Origin: Treponema denticola
GTDB taxonomy: Bacteria; Spirochaetota; Spirochaetia; Treponematales; Treponemataceae
Reading direction: 5' to 3'
Assembly: GCF_024181405.1 (NCBI RefSeq)
Contig: NZ_CP051302.1
Location: 2,046,001 to 2,110,000, forward strand
Length of the DNA stretch: 64,000 bases
Part shown: piece after piece, positions 25,532 to 33,039 of the stretch
Numbering within the stretch: the first letter of the stretch is position 1
Layout of the letters: each line of letters begins with the position of its first letter
The notes under the pieces: model-generated
Seen by the model: only the letters and a program-made list of their open reading frames with translations
The model's database searches: none
What the model was told of the DNA's origin: nothing
Made by a program: the position numbers and the translations under genes

Positions 25532-28500
25532 ATGAGCCAAGAAAAAAAACTTGTAATGATCGACGGTAATACTGCTGCCGGTCACGTTGCCCACGCCTTA
25601 AGCGAGGTAATTGCCATTTACCCGATCACACCGTCAAGTCCGATGGGTGAGGTCGCTGATGAATATTCAGCCCGCGGAAGAGAAAATATTTGGGGTACTG
25701 TCCCCGATGTTGTTGAGCTTCAATCCGAAGGAGGTGCTGCAGGCGCAGTACACGGAGCCTTGACCACAGGAGCTCTCTCTTCAACTTTTACCGCATCTCA
25801 GGGCTTGCTCTTAATGATTCCGAACATGTACAAAATAGCCGGCGAGTTGACCAGCACTGTTTTTCACATTGCTGCCCGAGCCGTAGCTTGCAGTGCTCTT
25901 TCAATCTTCGGAGATCATCAGGACGTAATGGCCTGCCGCCAGACAGGTTGGGCTATGTTGGCATCCAACTCGGTTCAGGAAGTTATGGACCTTGCCATTA
26001 TTTCTCATGCAGCCACATTGGAAGCAAGAGTTCCCTTCCTCCACTTCTTTGACGGATTTAGAACTTCTCACGAAATTCAAAAAATTGAAGAAGTTTCTTA
26101 TGACATTATGCGCCAAATGGTAAGCGATGAGCTTGTTCGAGCTCACCGAAAACGCGGTTTAACCCCTGAAAAGCCCGAACTCCGCGGAACAGCTCAAAAC
26201 CCCGATATTTACTTCCAAGGCAGAGAAGCCGTAAATAAATACTATCTTGCTACTCCCGAAATTGTTCAAAAACAAATGGATAAGTATGCAAAACTTACAG
26301 GAAGACAGTATCATCTTTATGACTACTACGGAGCAAAGGATGCCGAGCAAATCATAATCCTCATGGGTTCAGGTGCGGATACTGTTGAAGAAACGGTAGA
26401 CGAACTTAATTCCAAGGGCGGAAAATACGGTGTTATTAAAGTAAGGCTTTACAGGCCCTTCAGCGCCGAGCACTTTGTAAAGGCTATTCCTGCCACAGTA
26501 AAAGGAATTGCAGTTCTCGACAGATGTAAGGAAGCAGGCTCTTTAGGTGAACCCCTCTACGAAGATGTAAGAACAGCCATCGGCGAAATGCAGGCTGCAA
26601 AAAAATGCCCCTTTACTCATTATCCCGTTATCATCGGCGGACGCTACGGTCTCGGTTCAAAAGAATTTACACCGGCCATGGTTAAGGGCGTATTCGACAA
26701 CCTTGAAGGCGAAAAGAAGACCAACTTCTCTGTAGGTATCGAAGATGATGTTACACATACCAGCATCAAATATGACCCCAACTTTAAACTTGAAGATAAG
26801 GACATGCACCAGGCTATGTTCTTCGGTTTGGGTTCAGACGGTACCGTAGGTGCCAATAAAAACTCTATTAAGATTATCGGTGAAGCCACAGACAATAAGG
26901 CGCAAGCCTACTTCTCCTATGACAGTAAAAAGTCGGGCGGTTTTACGATTTCTCACTTGAGATTCGGAAAACACGCAATCCGAAAGCCCTACTTAATTAC
27001 AAATGCGGACTTCGTTGCATGCCATAAGTTCAGCTATCTTGAAACCTATGATATGCTCCACAGCCTTAAAAAAGGCGGAACCTTCCTTTTGAACGCTCCT
27101 TACGGAAAGAACGAAATATGGGATAATATGCCCGTCGAGGTTCAAAAGCAGATTATCGAAAAAGAAGCTAAATTCTATGTAATCGATGCTATCAAGATTG
27201 CAGAAAAAGCCGGAATGGGCAACCGAATTAACGTTGTTATGCAGACCGCCTTTTTCAAAATCTTCGGAATCTTGCCTGAAGCCGAAGCCGTAGATCTAAT
27301 CAAAAAATTCATTGAAAAGTCCTACGGAAAAAAAGGTCCGGAAATCGTTCAAAAGAATATTACGACAATAGATATGGCTCTTGAGGGAGTTGAAAAGGTT
27401 GATTATCCCAAGACAGCAACAAGCAAGCTCAAGATGCACCCTGCAATCGCAGGCGATGCTCCCGAATTCGTAAAGAATGTTTTGGGCAAGGTTGCCATCC
27501 AAAAAGGTGATGATATAAAGGTCAGCGAAATGCCTGAAGACGGCACCTTCCCGACCGCTACCACTCAATACGAAAAGAGAGCTATCGCAGAACATATTCC
27601 GATCTGGAAGAGCGACATCTGTATTCAGTGCGGTCAGTGTGTCATGGTTTGTCCCCATGCCTGTATCCGAATGAAGGCTTATGACAGCTCACTTTTGGCA
27701 AAGGCACCCCAGGGCTTTAAATCCTGCGATTATAAGGGCAAGGAATTTGAAGGAGCTAAATTTACAATTCAAGTTTCATCGGAAGATTGTACAGGCTGCG
27801 GTCTTTGCGTTCAGCAGTGTCCTGCAAAGTCCAAGGAAAATCCCGAAATTAAAGCCATCAATATGGAAAACTTTGTTGAACACAGAAAGCAGGAAGTTGC
27901 AAACTGGAACTTCTTCTTTAACGATATTCCTGAGCCTGATGTAAAGAAGCTTAATTTGAGCGTTCCCAAGGGCATCGGTATGAAGAGACCCCTTTTCGAG
28001 TTCTCAGGTGCATGTGCAGGCTGCGGTGAAACGCCTTATGTAAAGCTCCTTTCACAGCTTTTCGGAGACAGAGCCGTTATTGCAAACGCAACAGGCTGTT
28101 CTTCAATTTATGGAGGAAACCTGCCCACAACACCCTATGCAAAACGATGTGACGGAAGAGGCCCGGCTTGGTCTAACTCCTTGTTTGAGGATGCAGCAGA
28201 GTTCGGTTACGGTATGAGGTTGACAAGCGATAAGCTCGCCGTTTATGCCCGCGAAGTTGCCGCTAAGGCAAAAGCAAAAGGTATTGCAGCCGGCGTAATC
28301 GACAAGATTCTCAATAACGCTCAAGAAGATGATGCAGCTATTGAAGACCAGAGAGCCTTTGTAGCAGAGCTTAAAAAAGAGTTAGCAGGTTCAAGAGACG
28401 AATTGGCTAAGGAATTGGATTCTTTAACCGACCACTTTATCAAACGCTCCGTTTGGATCCTCGGAGGAGACGGATGGGCATACGATATCGGATACGGCGG

Positions 28501-29092
28501 ATTAGATCACGTCCTTGCTTCCGGTAAAAACATCAATGTTCTTGTAATGGATACTGAAGTTTACTCGAATACCGGCGGACAGATGTCAAAAGCTACACCT
28601 ATCGGTGCAGTTGCAAAATTTGCCGCTTCAGGTAAGGAAGTAAGCAAAAAAGACTTGGGTATGATGGCCATGAGCTACGGCTATGTCTATGTCGCACATA
28701 TTTCTATGGGTGCAAACATGAGTCAGGTAATCAAAGCCTTCCGAGAAGCCGAAAGCTATGACGGACCTTCGATTATCATCGCTTACAGTCATTGTATCAA
28801 CCACGGTATCAACATGACAAAGGGTATGACAAACCAAAAAGAAGCCGTTTCTTGCGGTTTATGGCCCTTGTACAGATACGATCCGAGACTTGTCGAGCAG
28901 GGCAAAAACCCATTCCAGCTTGACAGCAAGGAACCCGACTTTAATCTTGCCGACTTTATGTACAAAGAAGTCCGCTTTAAGACCTTAAAGAATGCCGATC
29001 CTGCAAGAGCTCAAATGCTCTTGGATAAGGCTGCTGCTAAGGCTAAGAGGCAGTGGCAGGAATACAAGTATTTGGCTGATAGACCCTTCTAA
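25532..29092 (+). CDS. nifJ: Pyruvate:ferredoxin (flavodoxin) oxidoreductase
   Basis: A 1186-residue single-chain PFOR, the usual length. In order: the N-terminal pyrimidine-binding domain (AYPITPSSPMGE-type motif near 30-40), a transketolase-C-like domain, the gamma domain, and two [4Fe-4S] clusters (CIQCGQCVMVCPHAC near 696 and CTGCGLCVQQCPA near 752). The C-terminal TPP domain has CAGCGETPY and GDGWAYDIGYGGLDHVL near 980, then NVLVMDTEVYSNTGGQ. It decarboxylates pyruvate to acetyl-CoA and reduces ferredoxin, central to anaerobic fermentation. The start follows TTATAAGGACGG upstream. It stands alone; a long hairpin follows at 29103-29141. Confidence 0.97.
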   Translation: MSQEKKLVMIDGNTAAGHVAHALSEVIAIYPITPSSPMGEVADEYSARGRENIWGTVPDVVELQSEGGAAGAVHGALTTGALSSTFTASQGLLLMIPNMYKIAGELTSTVFHIAARAVACSALSIFGDHQDVMACRQTGWAMLASNSVQEVMDLAIISHAATLEARVPFLHFFDGFRTSHEIQKIEEVSYDIMRQMVSDELVRAHRKRGLTPEKPELRGTAQNPDIYFQGREAVNKYYLATPEIVQKQMDKYAKLTGRQYHLYDYYGAKDAEQIIILMGSGADTVEETVDELNSKGGKYGVIKVRLYRPFSAEHFVKAIPATVKGIAVLDRCKEAGSLGEPLYEDVRTAIGEMQAAKKCPFTHYPVIIGGRYGLGSKEFTPAMVKGVFDNLEGEKKTNFSVGIEDDVTHTSIKYDPNFKLEDKDMHQAMFFGLGSDGTVGANKNSIKIIGEATDNKAQAYFSYDSKKSGGFTISHLRFGKHAIRKPYLITNADFVACHKFSYLETYDMLHSLKKGGTFLLNAPYGKNEIWDNMPVEVQKQIIEKEAKFYVIDAIKIAEKAGMGNRINVVMQTAFFKIFGILPEAEAVDLIKKFIEKSYGKKGPEIVQKNITTIDMALEGVEKVDYPKTATSKLKMHPAIAGDAPEFVKNVLGKVAIQKGDDIKVSEMPEDGTFPTATTQYEKRAIAEHIPIWKSDICIQCGQCVMVCPHACIRMKAYDSSLLAKAPQGFKSCDYKGKEFEGAKFTIQVSSEDCTGCGLCVQQCPAKSKENPEIKAINMENFVEHRKQEVANWNFFFNDIPEPDVKKLNLSVPKGIGMKRPLFEFSGACAGCGETPYVKLLSQLFGDRAVIANATGCSSIYGGNLPTTPYAKRCDGRGPAWSNSLFEDAAEFGYGMRLTSDKLAVYAREVAAKAKAKGIAAGVIDKILNNAQEDDAAIEDQRAFVAELKKELAGSRDELAKELDSLTDHFIKRSVWILGGDGWAYDIGYGGLDHVLASGKNINVLVMDTEVYSNTGGQMSKATPIGAVAKFAASGKEVSKKDLGMMAMSYGYVYVAHISMGANMSQVIKAFREAESYDGPSIIIAYSHCINHGINMTKGMTNQKEAVSCGLWPLYRYDPRLVEQGKNPFQLDSKEPDFNLADFMYKEVRFKTLKNADPARAQMLLDKAAAKAKRQWQEYKYLADRPF

Positions 29093-29102
29093 AAATTAAG
29101 GA

Positions 29103-29141
29103 GGAGAGGAAAAACTTTTTCGGATAAAAGTTTTCCTCTCC
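29103..29141. terminator. Long hairpin between nifJ and the OmpA-family gene
   Basis: A 16-bp stem (GGAGAGGAAAA, bulged A, CTTTT against AAAAGTTTTCCTCTCC) with a 6-nt loop. The stem is strong, but no long U-run follows on the + strand. It may end transcription of both convergent genes or stabilise their 3' ends. Confidence 0.5.
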
Positions 29142-29185
29142 CCCCTCTCCTTTCAAAAGAACCGCTTAGGGGCTTTTTTTAAATT

Positions 29186-30454
29186 TTACTTATCCAAGAT
29201 AGTTATTTCGACACGTCTGTTTTTAGCCATATTTTCAGGTGAATTATTGGGGGCAACGGGCCGGCGGGCACCGAAACCTCGGGTATATACGTGTTCCCTT
29301 TTTTGAACGCCCAACTCTATAAGATAATTAGCTACGGCAGCGGCCCTTTCCTCAGAAAGCTTTTGCCTTTCTTCTTCGGTACCGGCTAAGGCTGTATGCC
29401 CTGAGATCAAAAACTCTCTATCGGGAAATTTTAAAAGAATTTCGCCTATTTTTTTTATTTTTTCTTTTTCACTATCTCTTAAAATTGCAGAATCAGGCAA
29501 AAATTGGATATTTTCAATGCTGATTGTTAAGCCTTCATCGGTTTTCTCAATAGTAGTATTTTCAAGGTTCAGGTCTTCAACACTCTTTTTTATTTCTTCT
29601 TCAGTGCTTGTATCTATCTTTTTTACTTCAATAACCTTAGCCCTTGCTGTCCCTATAAAATCATAGGTGTAGCCTGAATAAAGGAGCATCTTAATGTTAA
29701 ATTCTTCATTATAGCAATATAGATTTCCTCTTTCTTCATCCCAATATAGGTTTTGTCTCGATTTTCCTAAAATTTTGACAGGCACGTCTATTTTTCCCTT
29801 ATAATTTTTAAGAACATTTTGAGGAACAACGTGGTTTAAGTCATAACTTGCAGTTATGTGGCGGTATATTTGACCATCTATTTCTGCAAGTCCTATGTAT
29901 TGATATTCAACCTTGAACGGAAAGGTAAAAGGCTTTTCAATGCCGAATGCATCCCTAAAATCATGGGCTTCGAAGCCTTCGCCGGTCCAAGTATCGCCGG
30001 GGTTAACGGGATAGTTTGGAAAAGTCGGCACATTCCGTACCACAGGCATATAATATTCATCTCCGATAGTGTAAAAACCGGCTTCATCCCGCCTAAAAAC
30101 GCTTGGGTAATTTCGGGACCAGTCAAATGTTTTGTTGGAATTTTGCTCGCTGGTCATAAACATACACGAAAAAAGGGCAGAAGAGGTTTTATCGCCTTCT
30201 CCGGGTTCTATATCCGAGACTTCTACCTCAATTCTGTTGATAATTTGGGCTTTATGATGAAATTTTCCGTTTACATAGACCTTTTCATCTACAACGGAGT
30301 GAATTTTATATGCATCATCGTCAATAAATTTAAATTTAAAGAGAAATTCGGCGTTTTTCTCACCCTCTTGAGCAAAAAGGAGAGAAAAAAGCAAAACAAA
30401 CACGAACAAGACAAGTTTTTTTAAAATATTATTCTTAAAAATACGGTATTTCAC
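29186..30454 (-). CDS. OmpA-family outer-envelope protein
   Basis: A 422-residue protein with an N-terminal signal peptide (ILKKLVLFVFVLLFSLLFAQEG). A ~270-residue beta-rich region unlike a classic OmpA barrel comes next, then a C-terminal OmpA/MotB peptidoglycan-binding domain (near 305-422) with ISGHTALAGTEEERQKLSEERA, RGFGA and the closing NRRVEITIL. The domain should anchor it to peptidoglycan while the N-terminal part sits in the periplasm or outer membrane. The start is a GTG (30454) with a weak AGAAAG site. It converges with nifJ. Its N-terminal region has no motif that I recognise. Confidence 0.87.
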   Translation of the reverse strand: MKYRIFKNNILKKLVLFVFVLLFSLLFAQEGEKNAEFLFKFKFIDDDAYKIHSVVDEKVYVNGKFHHKAQIINRIEVEVSDIEPGEGDKTSSALFSCMFMTSEQNSNKTFDWSRNYPSVFRRDEAGFYTIGDEYYMPVVRNVPTFPNYPVNPGDTWTGEGFEAHDFRDAFGIEKPFTFPFKVEYQYIGLAEIDGQIYRHITASYDLNHVVPQNVLKNYKGKIDVPVKILGKSRQNLYWDEERGNLYCYNEEFNIKMLLYSGYTYDFIGTARAKVIEVKKIDTSTEEEIKKSVEDLNLENTTIEKTDEGLTISIENIQFLPDSAILRDSEKEKIKKIGEILLKFPDREFLISGHTALAGTEEERQKLSEERAAAVANYLIELGVQKREHVYTRGFGARRPVAPNNSPENMAKNRRVEITILDK

Positions 30455-30635
30455 ACTTTCTTATCGGTATTTTTAGAATAAACCTTTAGGAACACTTTTT
30501 TACAAAAAAAATGCTCTTTTTACACAAAAATTTTAAAAAAAATTTAAATTTTTATGTAACCAAAAGCCCCTAAATAGTTTTGTTTAGTGTATGTTGAACG
30601 ACAACAAACAATTCAATATACCTCCTTTGCAGTTT

Positions 30636-30682
30636 CCCGACAGGTTTTTCTCCTCCTTTTGCCTGTCGGGTTTTTTATTTTT
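30636..30682 (+). terminator. Orphan intrinsic terminator
   Basis: CCCGACAGG (30636-30644) pairs perfectly with CCTGTCGGG (30662-30670), followed by TTTTTTATTTTT. No rightward gene lies upstream of it (the nearest gene is leftward), so it may end a small RNA made from about 30490-30636, or be left over from a lost gene. Confidence 0.7.
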
Positions 30683-30755
30683 ATAGATAACTACTACAAT
30701 CTAAATCCGGCTTACATTGATAATGAAGATAGCTCATTTCAAAAATTACTGTATC

Positions 30756-30797
30756 TTATATATAATTATTGACATTATATATAATTATATATAAAAT
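30756..30797 (+). promoter_or_regulatory. relB promoter with direct-repeat operator candidate
   Basis: -35 TTGACA (30769-30774), 17-nt spacer, -10 TAAAAT (30792-30797). A 14-bp repeat TTATATATAATTAT occurs at 30756-30769 and 30775-30788, about two helical turns apart and overlapping the promoter. That fits autorepression by a RelB-type dimer. Confidence 0.6.
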
Positions 30798-30820
30798 ATA
30801 TGTATAAATTAGGAGGTTTT

Positions 30821-31078
30821 ATGGCTCAAATAAATGTCAACATAAGAATGGATTCCGAAGTAAAACAAGAGGCTGAACAGCTTTTTGACAGTTTAGGAAT
30901 GAATATGACAACTGCATTTAACATTTTCATTCGTCAATCATTGAGAATCGGCGGTATACCATTTAAAATTATAAGTGATGAAAGCGGTTTTTATAATAAA
31001 TATAATCAAAAAAAACTACATGCTGCTGCTAAACGAATGAATGAAGGGAAATATATCGTGCATGATATAGTGGAATAG
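30821..31078 (+). CDS. relB: RelB/DinJ-family antitoxin
   Basis: An 85-residue protein starting at ATG 30821 (AGGAGG 4 nt upstream), not at the earlier ATG 30800. The N-terminal ribbon-helix-helix (INVNIRMDSEVKQEAEQLFDSLGMNMTTAFNIFIRQSLR) is typical of RelB/DinJ. The C-terminal part should wrap the toxin. It binds its own promoter and neutralises the partner. The toxin gene begins 4 nt downstream, so the pair is an operon. Codon use and high AT fit the accessory patch. Confidence 0.88.
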   Translation: MAQINVNIRMDSEVKQEAEQLFDSLGMNMTTAFNIFIRQSLRIGGIPFKIISDESGFYNKYNQKKLHAAAKRMNEGKYIVHDIVE

Positions 31079-31082
31079 GCTA

Positions 31083-31345
31083 ATGATTAAAGCATGGGAT
31101 GAAGATGCATGGATAGATTATGTCTATTGGCAAACAGAAGATAAAAAAACACTAAAAAGAATCAATATGTTGATTAAAGATATTGAAAGGAATGGTCATA
31201 ATGGTTTAGGCAGCCCTGAGCCATTAAAGGGAAATCTGTCAGGATTCTGGAGCCGCAGAATAGATAAAAAAATAGATTGGTTTATAGAATAGTCGATAAT
31301 ATGATACAAATAATTCAGTGTAGAACCCATTATGGTGAAAAATGA
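31083..31345 (+). pseudogene. yoeB: YoeB/Txe-family toxin gene with a -1 frameshift
   Basis: The 0-frame ORF 31083-31292 (69 residues) reads like a YoeB/Txe mRNA interferase (AWDEDAWIDYVYWQTEDKKTLKRIN, SPEPLKGNLSGFWSRRID) but ends early. In the -1 frame after seven A's near 31266-31272 the sequence continues NRLVYRIVDNMIQIIQCRTHYGEK and stops at 31343-31345, restoring the normal C-terminus with the catalytic His-Tyr pair. The 0-frame product lacks those residues and should be inactive. Options are a decayed toxin, a sequencing error in the A-run, or productive slippage at the A-run. It is coupled to relB just upstream. Confidence 0.8.
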
Positions 31346-31413
31346 TAAAAGAATCTTCAATAAAATTAAATGATTACCAATCTTCTCGAATTTGTTTGCA
31401 TAATGAATTTTGC

Positions 31414-31442
31414 TTGATTTTTCATACAATATCTTATATAAT
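31414..31442 (+). promoter_or_regulatory. Promoter of the FitAB-like pair
   Basis: -35 TTGATT (31414-31419), 17-nt spacer, -10 TATAAT (31437-31442). The AT palindromic stretch around the -10 box is a plausible site for the antitoxin. Confidence 0.6.
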
Positions 31443-31459
31443 ATACTTGGAGGTATGGT

Positions 31460-31738
31460 ATGGCAATTTTACAAGTCCGTGATATGGATGATCGTTTATA
31501 TGACAGATTAAAATTCGCAGCAAAACGAGATAACCGCTCAGTCAGTCAGCAAGTTATCACAATTTTACAAGATTATTTTACTTCTGCTCCCGTAAAAGCA
31601 AAAAATGCTACAGAGGAATTTTTAAAACTTGCAGGCTCATGGGAAGATTTAAGAAGAGCAGAAGAAATTATCGATGATATAAGAGATTCCCGTATCAATT
31701 CAACAAGATTTGAGGTTTTAGATGGCATATTTGATTGA
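31460..31738 (+). CDS. FitA/VapB-like ribbon-helix-helix antitoxin
   Basis: A 92-residue protein with an N-terminal Arc-type ribbon-helix-helix (MAILQVRDMDDRLYDRLKFAAKRDNRSVSQQV), as in FitA-type antitoxins. Its C-terminal tail (RRAEEIIDDIRDSR) should insert into the PIN toxin. ATG 31460 follows GGAGG at 6 nt. Its end overlaps the PIN gene by 17 nt, the usual coupled arrangement. It probably represses its own TTGATT-17-TATAAT promoter. Confidence 0.85.
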   Translation: MAILQVRDMDDRLYDRLKFAAKRDNRSVSQQVITILQDYFTSAPVKAKNATEEFLKLAGSWEDLRRAEEIIDDIRDSRINSTRFEVLDGIFD

Positions 31739-32144
31739 TACTGATATAATAATTTTTGCACTCCGAGGCGACAAGACCGTACTGGCAAAATTTGAAGAAA
31801 ACAAGCATATTCCTATTTCTATTTCGATGATTACTTATGCAGAACTTGTCTTTGGTGCAAAGCGGTCTCAGAATGAACAAAAGAATATGATAAAGGTAAA
31901 TCATATTCGCGAAATTTATCCCATCGAAGAATTAAATGCTGATGTCATGGAAGTATTTGCCGACATAAAGGCAAAGCTGTATGCAAAGGCAATAAGAATA
32001 GAAGATATGGATTTATTTATTGCAGCAACAGCAATTTACAACGATTTGACTTTAGTAACAAATAACACAAAGCATTTTGAGAATATTCCATTATTGAAAT
32101 TGGAAAACTGGAAAAAAGAGCTTAAATTGCTGTCAACCGATTAA
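31722..32144 (+). CDS. PIN-domain toxin (FitB/VapC-like)
   Basis: A 140-residue PIN-domain RNase. The acidic residues of the family are visible: the N-terminal Asp in YLIDTDIIIFALRG, Glu in TYAELVFGAKRS, and Asp in MDLFIAATA. The fourth position sits in TNNTKHF, where Asn replaces the frequent Asp. VapC-type toxins cut tRNA or rRNA, and the target here is unknown. It overlaps its antitoxin by 17 nt. It lies in a row of three toxin-antitoxin pairs in the same orientation, each with its own promoter. Confidence 0.87.
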   Translation: MAYLIDTDIIIFALRGDKTVLAKFEENKHIPISISMITYAELVFGAKRSQNEQKNMIKVNHIREIYPIEELNADVMEVFADIKAKLYAKAIRIEDMDLFIAATAIYNDLTLVTNNTKHFENIPLLKLENWKKELKLLSTD

Positions 32145-32378
32145 CACGCTTGACATGCAATGCCGGTTAAGCTAATATTATTTGGATACGCTTTGGTGTG
32201 CAAGGAGGTATGATAAACAGCTCGGCAGGAATTCAGCCTCACTGTTTATCTACCGAGTTTTGTACTTTGAGTACAAAACATCGTATTATTATATGTATGT
32301 GCTTTTATAGCACACACTTGAAAAAACTTTTTTCATGATTTGATAATCCTTGCAAAAAGTTTTTATGGGGGAGGAATT
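32145..32378. other. Gene-free, structure-rich spacer between toxin-antitoxin pairs
   Basis: It contains several inverted repeats: GATAAACAG/CTGTTTATC (32212-32220 / 32242-32250), CTCGG/CCGAG (32221-32225 / 32253-32257) interleaved with the first, and a 10-bp hairpin GTTTTGTACT/AGTACAAAAC (32257-32279). The TGTGC/GCACA and TGAAAAA/TTTTTCA pairs follow. A TTGAAA-18-GATAAT promoter for the next pair spans 32318-32347. An upstream AAGGAGG (32202-32208) is followed 1 nt later by an ATG, too close for normal initiation. Confidence 0.55.
32318..32347 (+). promoter_or_regulatory. Promoter of the VapBC-like pair
   Basis: -35 TTGAAA (32318-32323), 18-nt spacer, -10 GATAAT (32342-32347), 31 nt before the antitoxin start. 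An A/T hairpin overlaps the -35 region. Confidence 0.45.
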
Positions 32379-32594
32379 ATGTCTTATGATATATTAATTG
32401 AGCAAATACGAACTCTACCGGAACAACTTTTGATGTCTGTTTCTGTATTTATTAAGTTTCTCCAATCGGAGCAAAATAGTGTTTTAACTAGGCATACAGA
32501 AGTCAAAAGCAAGCAAGCATTTTTTGATTTGGCAGGAAAAATTCAATTAGATTGTAATGCCGTTACTGAACTACGGGAAAAAAGTCTTGTATGA
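32379..32594 (+). CDS. Small antitoxin-like protein upstream of VapC
   Basis: A 71-residue protein starting at ATG 32379, which has GGGGGAGG upstream. The longer frame from 32340 lacks an RBS. The sequence MSYDILIEQIRTLPEQLLMSVSVFIKFLQ resembles DUF2281-type antitoxins paired with PIN toxins. The C-terminal part (KQAFFDLAGKIQLD...AVTELREKSLV) is a typical toxin-binding tail. It overlaps the PIN gene by 4 nt. The antitoxin role is inferred from this pairing. Confidence 0.75.
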   Translation: MSYDILIEQIRTLPEQLLMSVSVFIKFLQSEQNSVLTRHTEVKSKQAFFDLAGKIQLDCNAVTELREKSLV

Positions 32595-32986
32595 TTTTAG
32601 TAGATACAAATATAATAATAGATTTTTGGAACAAACCAACAGCCAAAGTAAAGAAAATTTTTGAGAAAAACGATATAGCAATTTGCGGTGTTATTAAAAC
32701 AGAACTTTTACGAGGAAGTAATTCCGATTCGCAATTTTTACATATCGAAACAGCACTAAACGGTTTTTATTACTTAGATTTTATTGAGAATGATTGGATT
32801 GAGCTTGCAAAACAATTTATTACCTTCAAAGAAACAGGTCTTACAGTTCCATTTCAAGATGCTATAATTGCATATCTTGGAATAAAATATGATTGCAAAA
32901 TATGGACAAATGATAAACATTTTAAGCTTATGCAGGCTGCTATTCCCAAACTAAAATTATATGAAGAAATTCAGGAAGAATGTTAG
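32591..32986 (+). CDS. PIN-domain toxin (VapC-like)
   Basis: A 131-residue PIN RNase. Family acids are in MILVDTNIIIDFW (Asp5), GVIKTELLRGS (Glu), VPFQDAIIAYLG (Asp) and IWTNDKHF (Asp), so the metal site looks complete. It overlaps its antitoxin gene by 4 nt (ATGA). It is a stability or stress-response toxin; the RNA target is unknown. It is the last of three toxin-antitoxin pairs. The stop codon lies inside GTTAGGC, which resembles an integron core heptamer but has no partner arm. Confidence 0.86.
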   Translation: MILVDTNIIIDFWNKPTAKVKKIFEKNDIAICGVIKTELLRGSNSDSQFLHIETALNGFYYLDFIENDWIELAKQFITFKETGLTVPFQDAIIAYLGIKYDCKIWTNDKHFKLMQAAIPKLKLYEEIQEEC

Positions 32987-33039
32987 GCAGGAGGTCATAT
33001 CTGTAGTGGTCGTTTTCCTGAATTTTTAAGAGTTTAACT

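Larger units (their letters stand above)
30455..30820. other. Gene-free stretch (366 bp) before the toxin-antitoxin patch
   Basis: Very AT-rich. It holds the upstream side of the OmpA-family gene, an orphan rightward terminator (30636-30682), and the relB promoter with its repeated operator-like sequence. A 61-codon open frame at 30587-30772 runs through the terminator and is not credible as a gene. Confidence 0.6.

Noticed and set aside
30587..30772. 61-residue ORF before relB
   Set aside because: It runs through a strong intrinsic terminator and has no ribosome site.
32135..32172. attC-like integron recombination site (GTTAAGC facing GATTAAC with an unpaired spacer and bulge)
   Set aside because: Only ~36 bp long, one core mismatch, no integrase nearby; GTTAGGC at 32982 has no matching arm within 100 bp. 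Two heptamers are expected by chance in AT-rich DNA.
32210..32338. 42-codon ORF after AAGGAGG in the toxin-antitoxin spacer
   Set aside because: The Shine-Dalgarno is 1 nt from the ATG and the frame runs straight through the inverted repeats; no protein-like composition.
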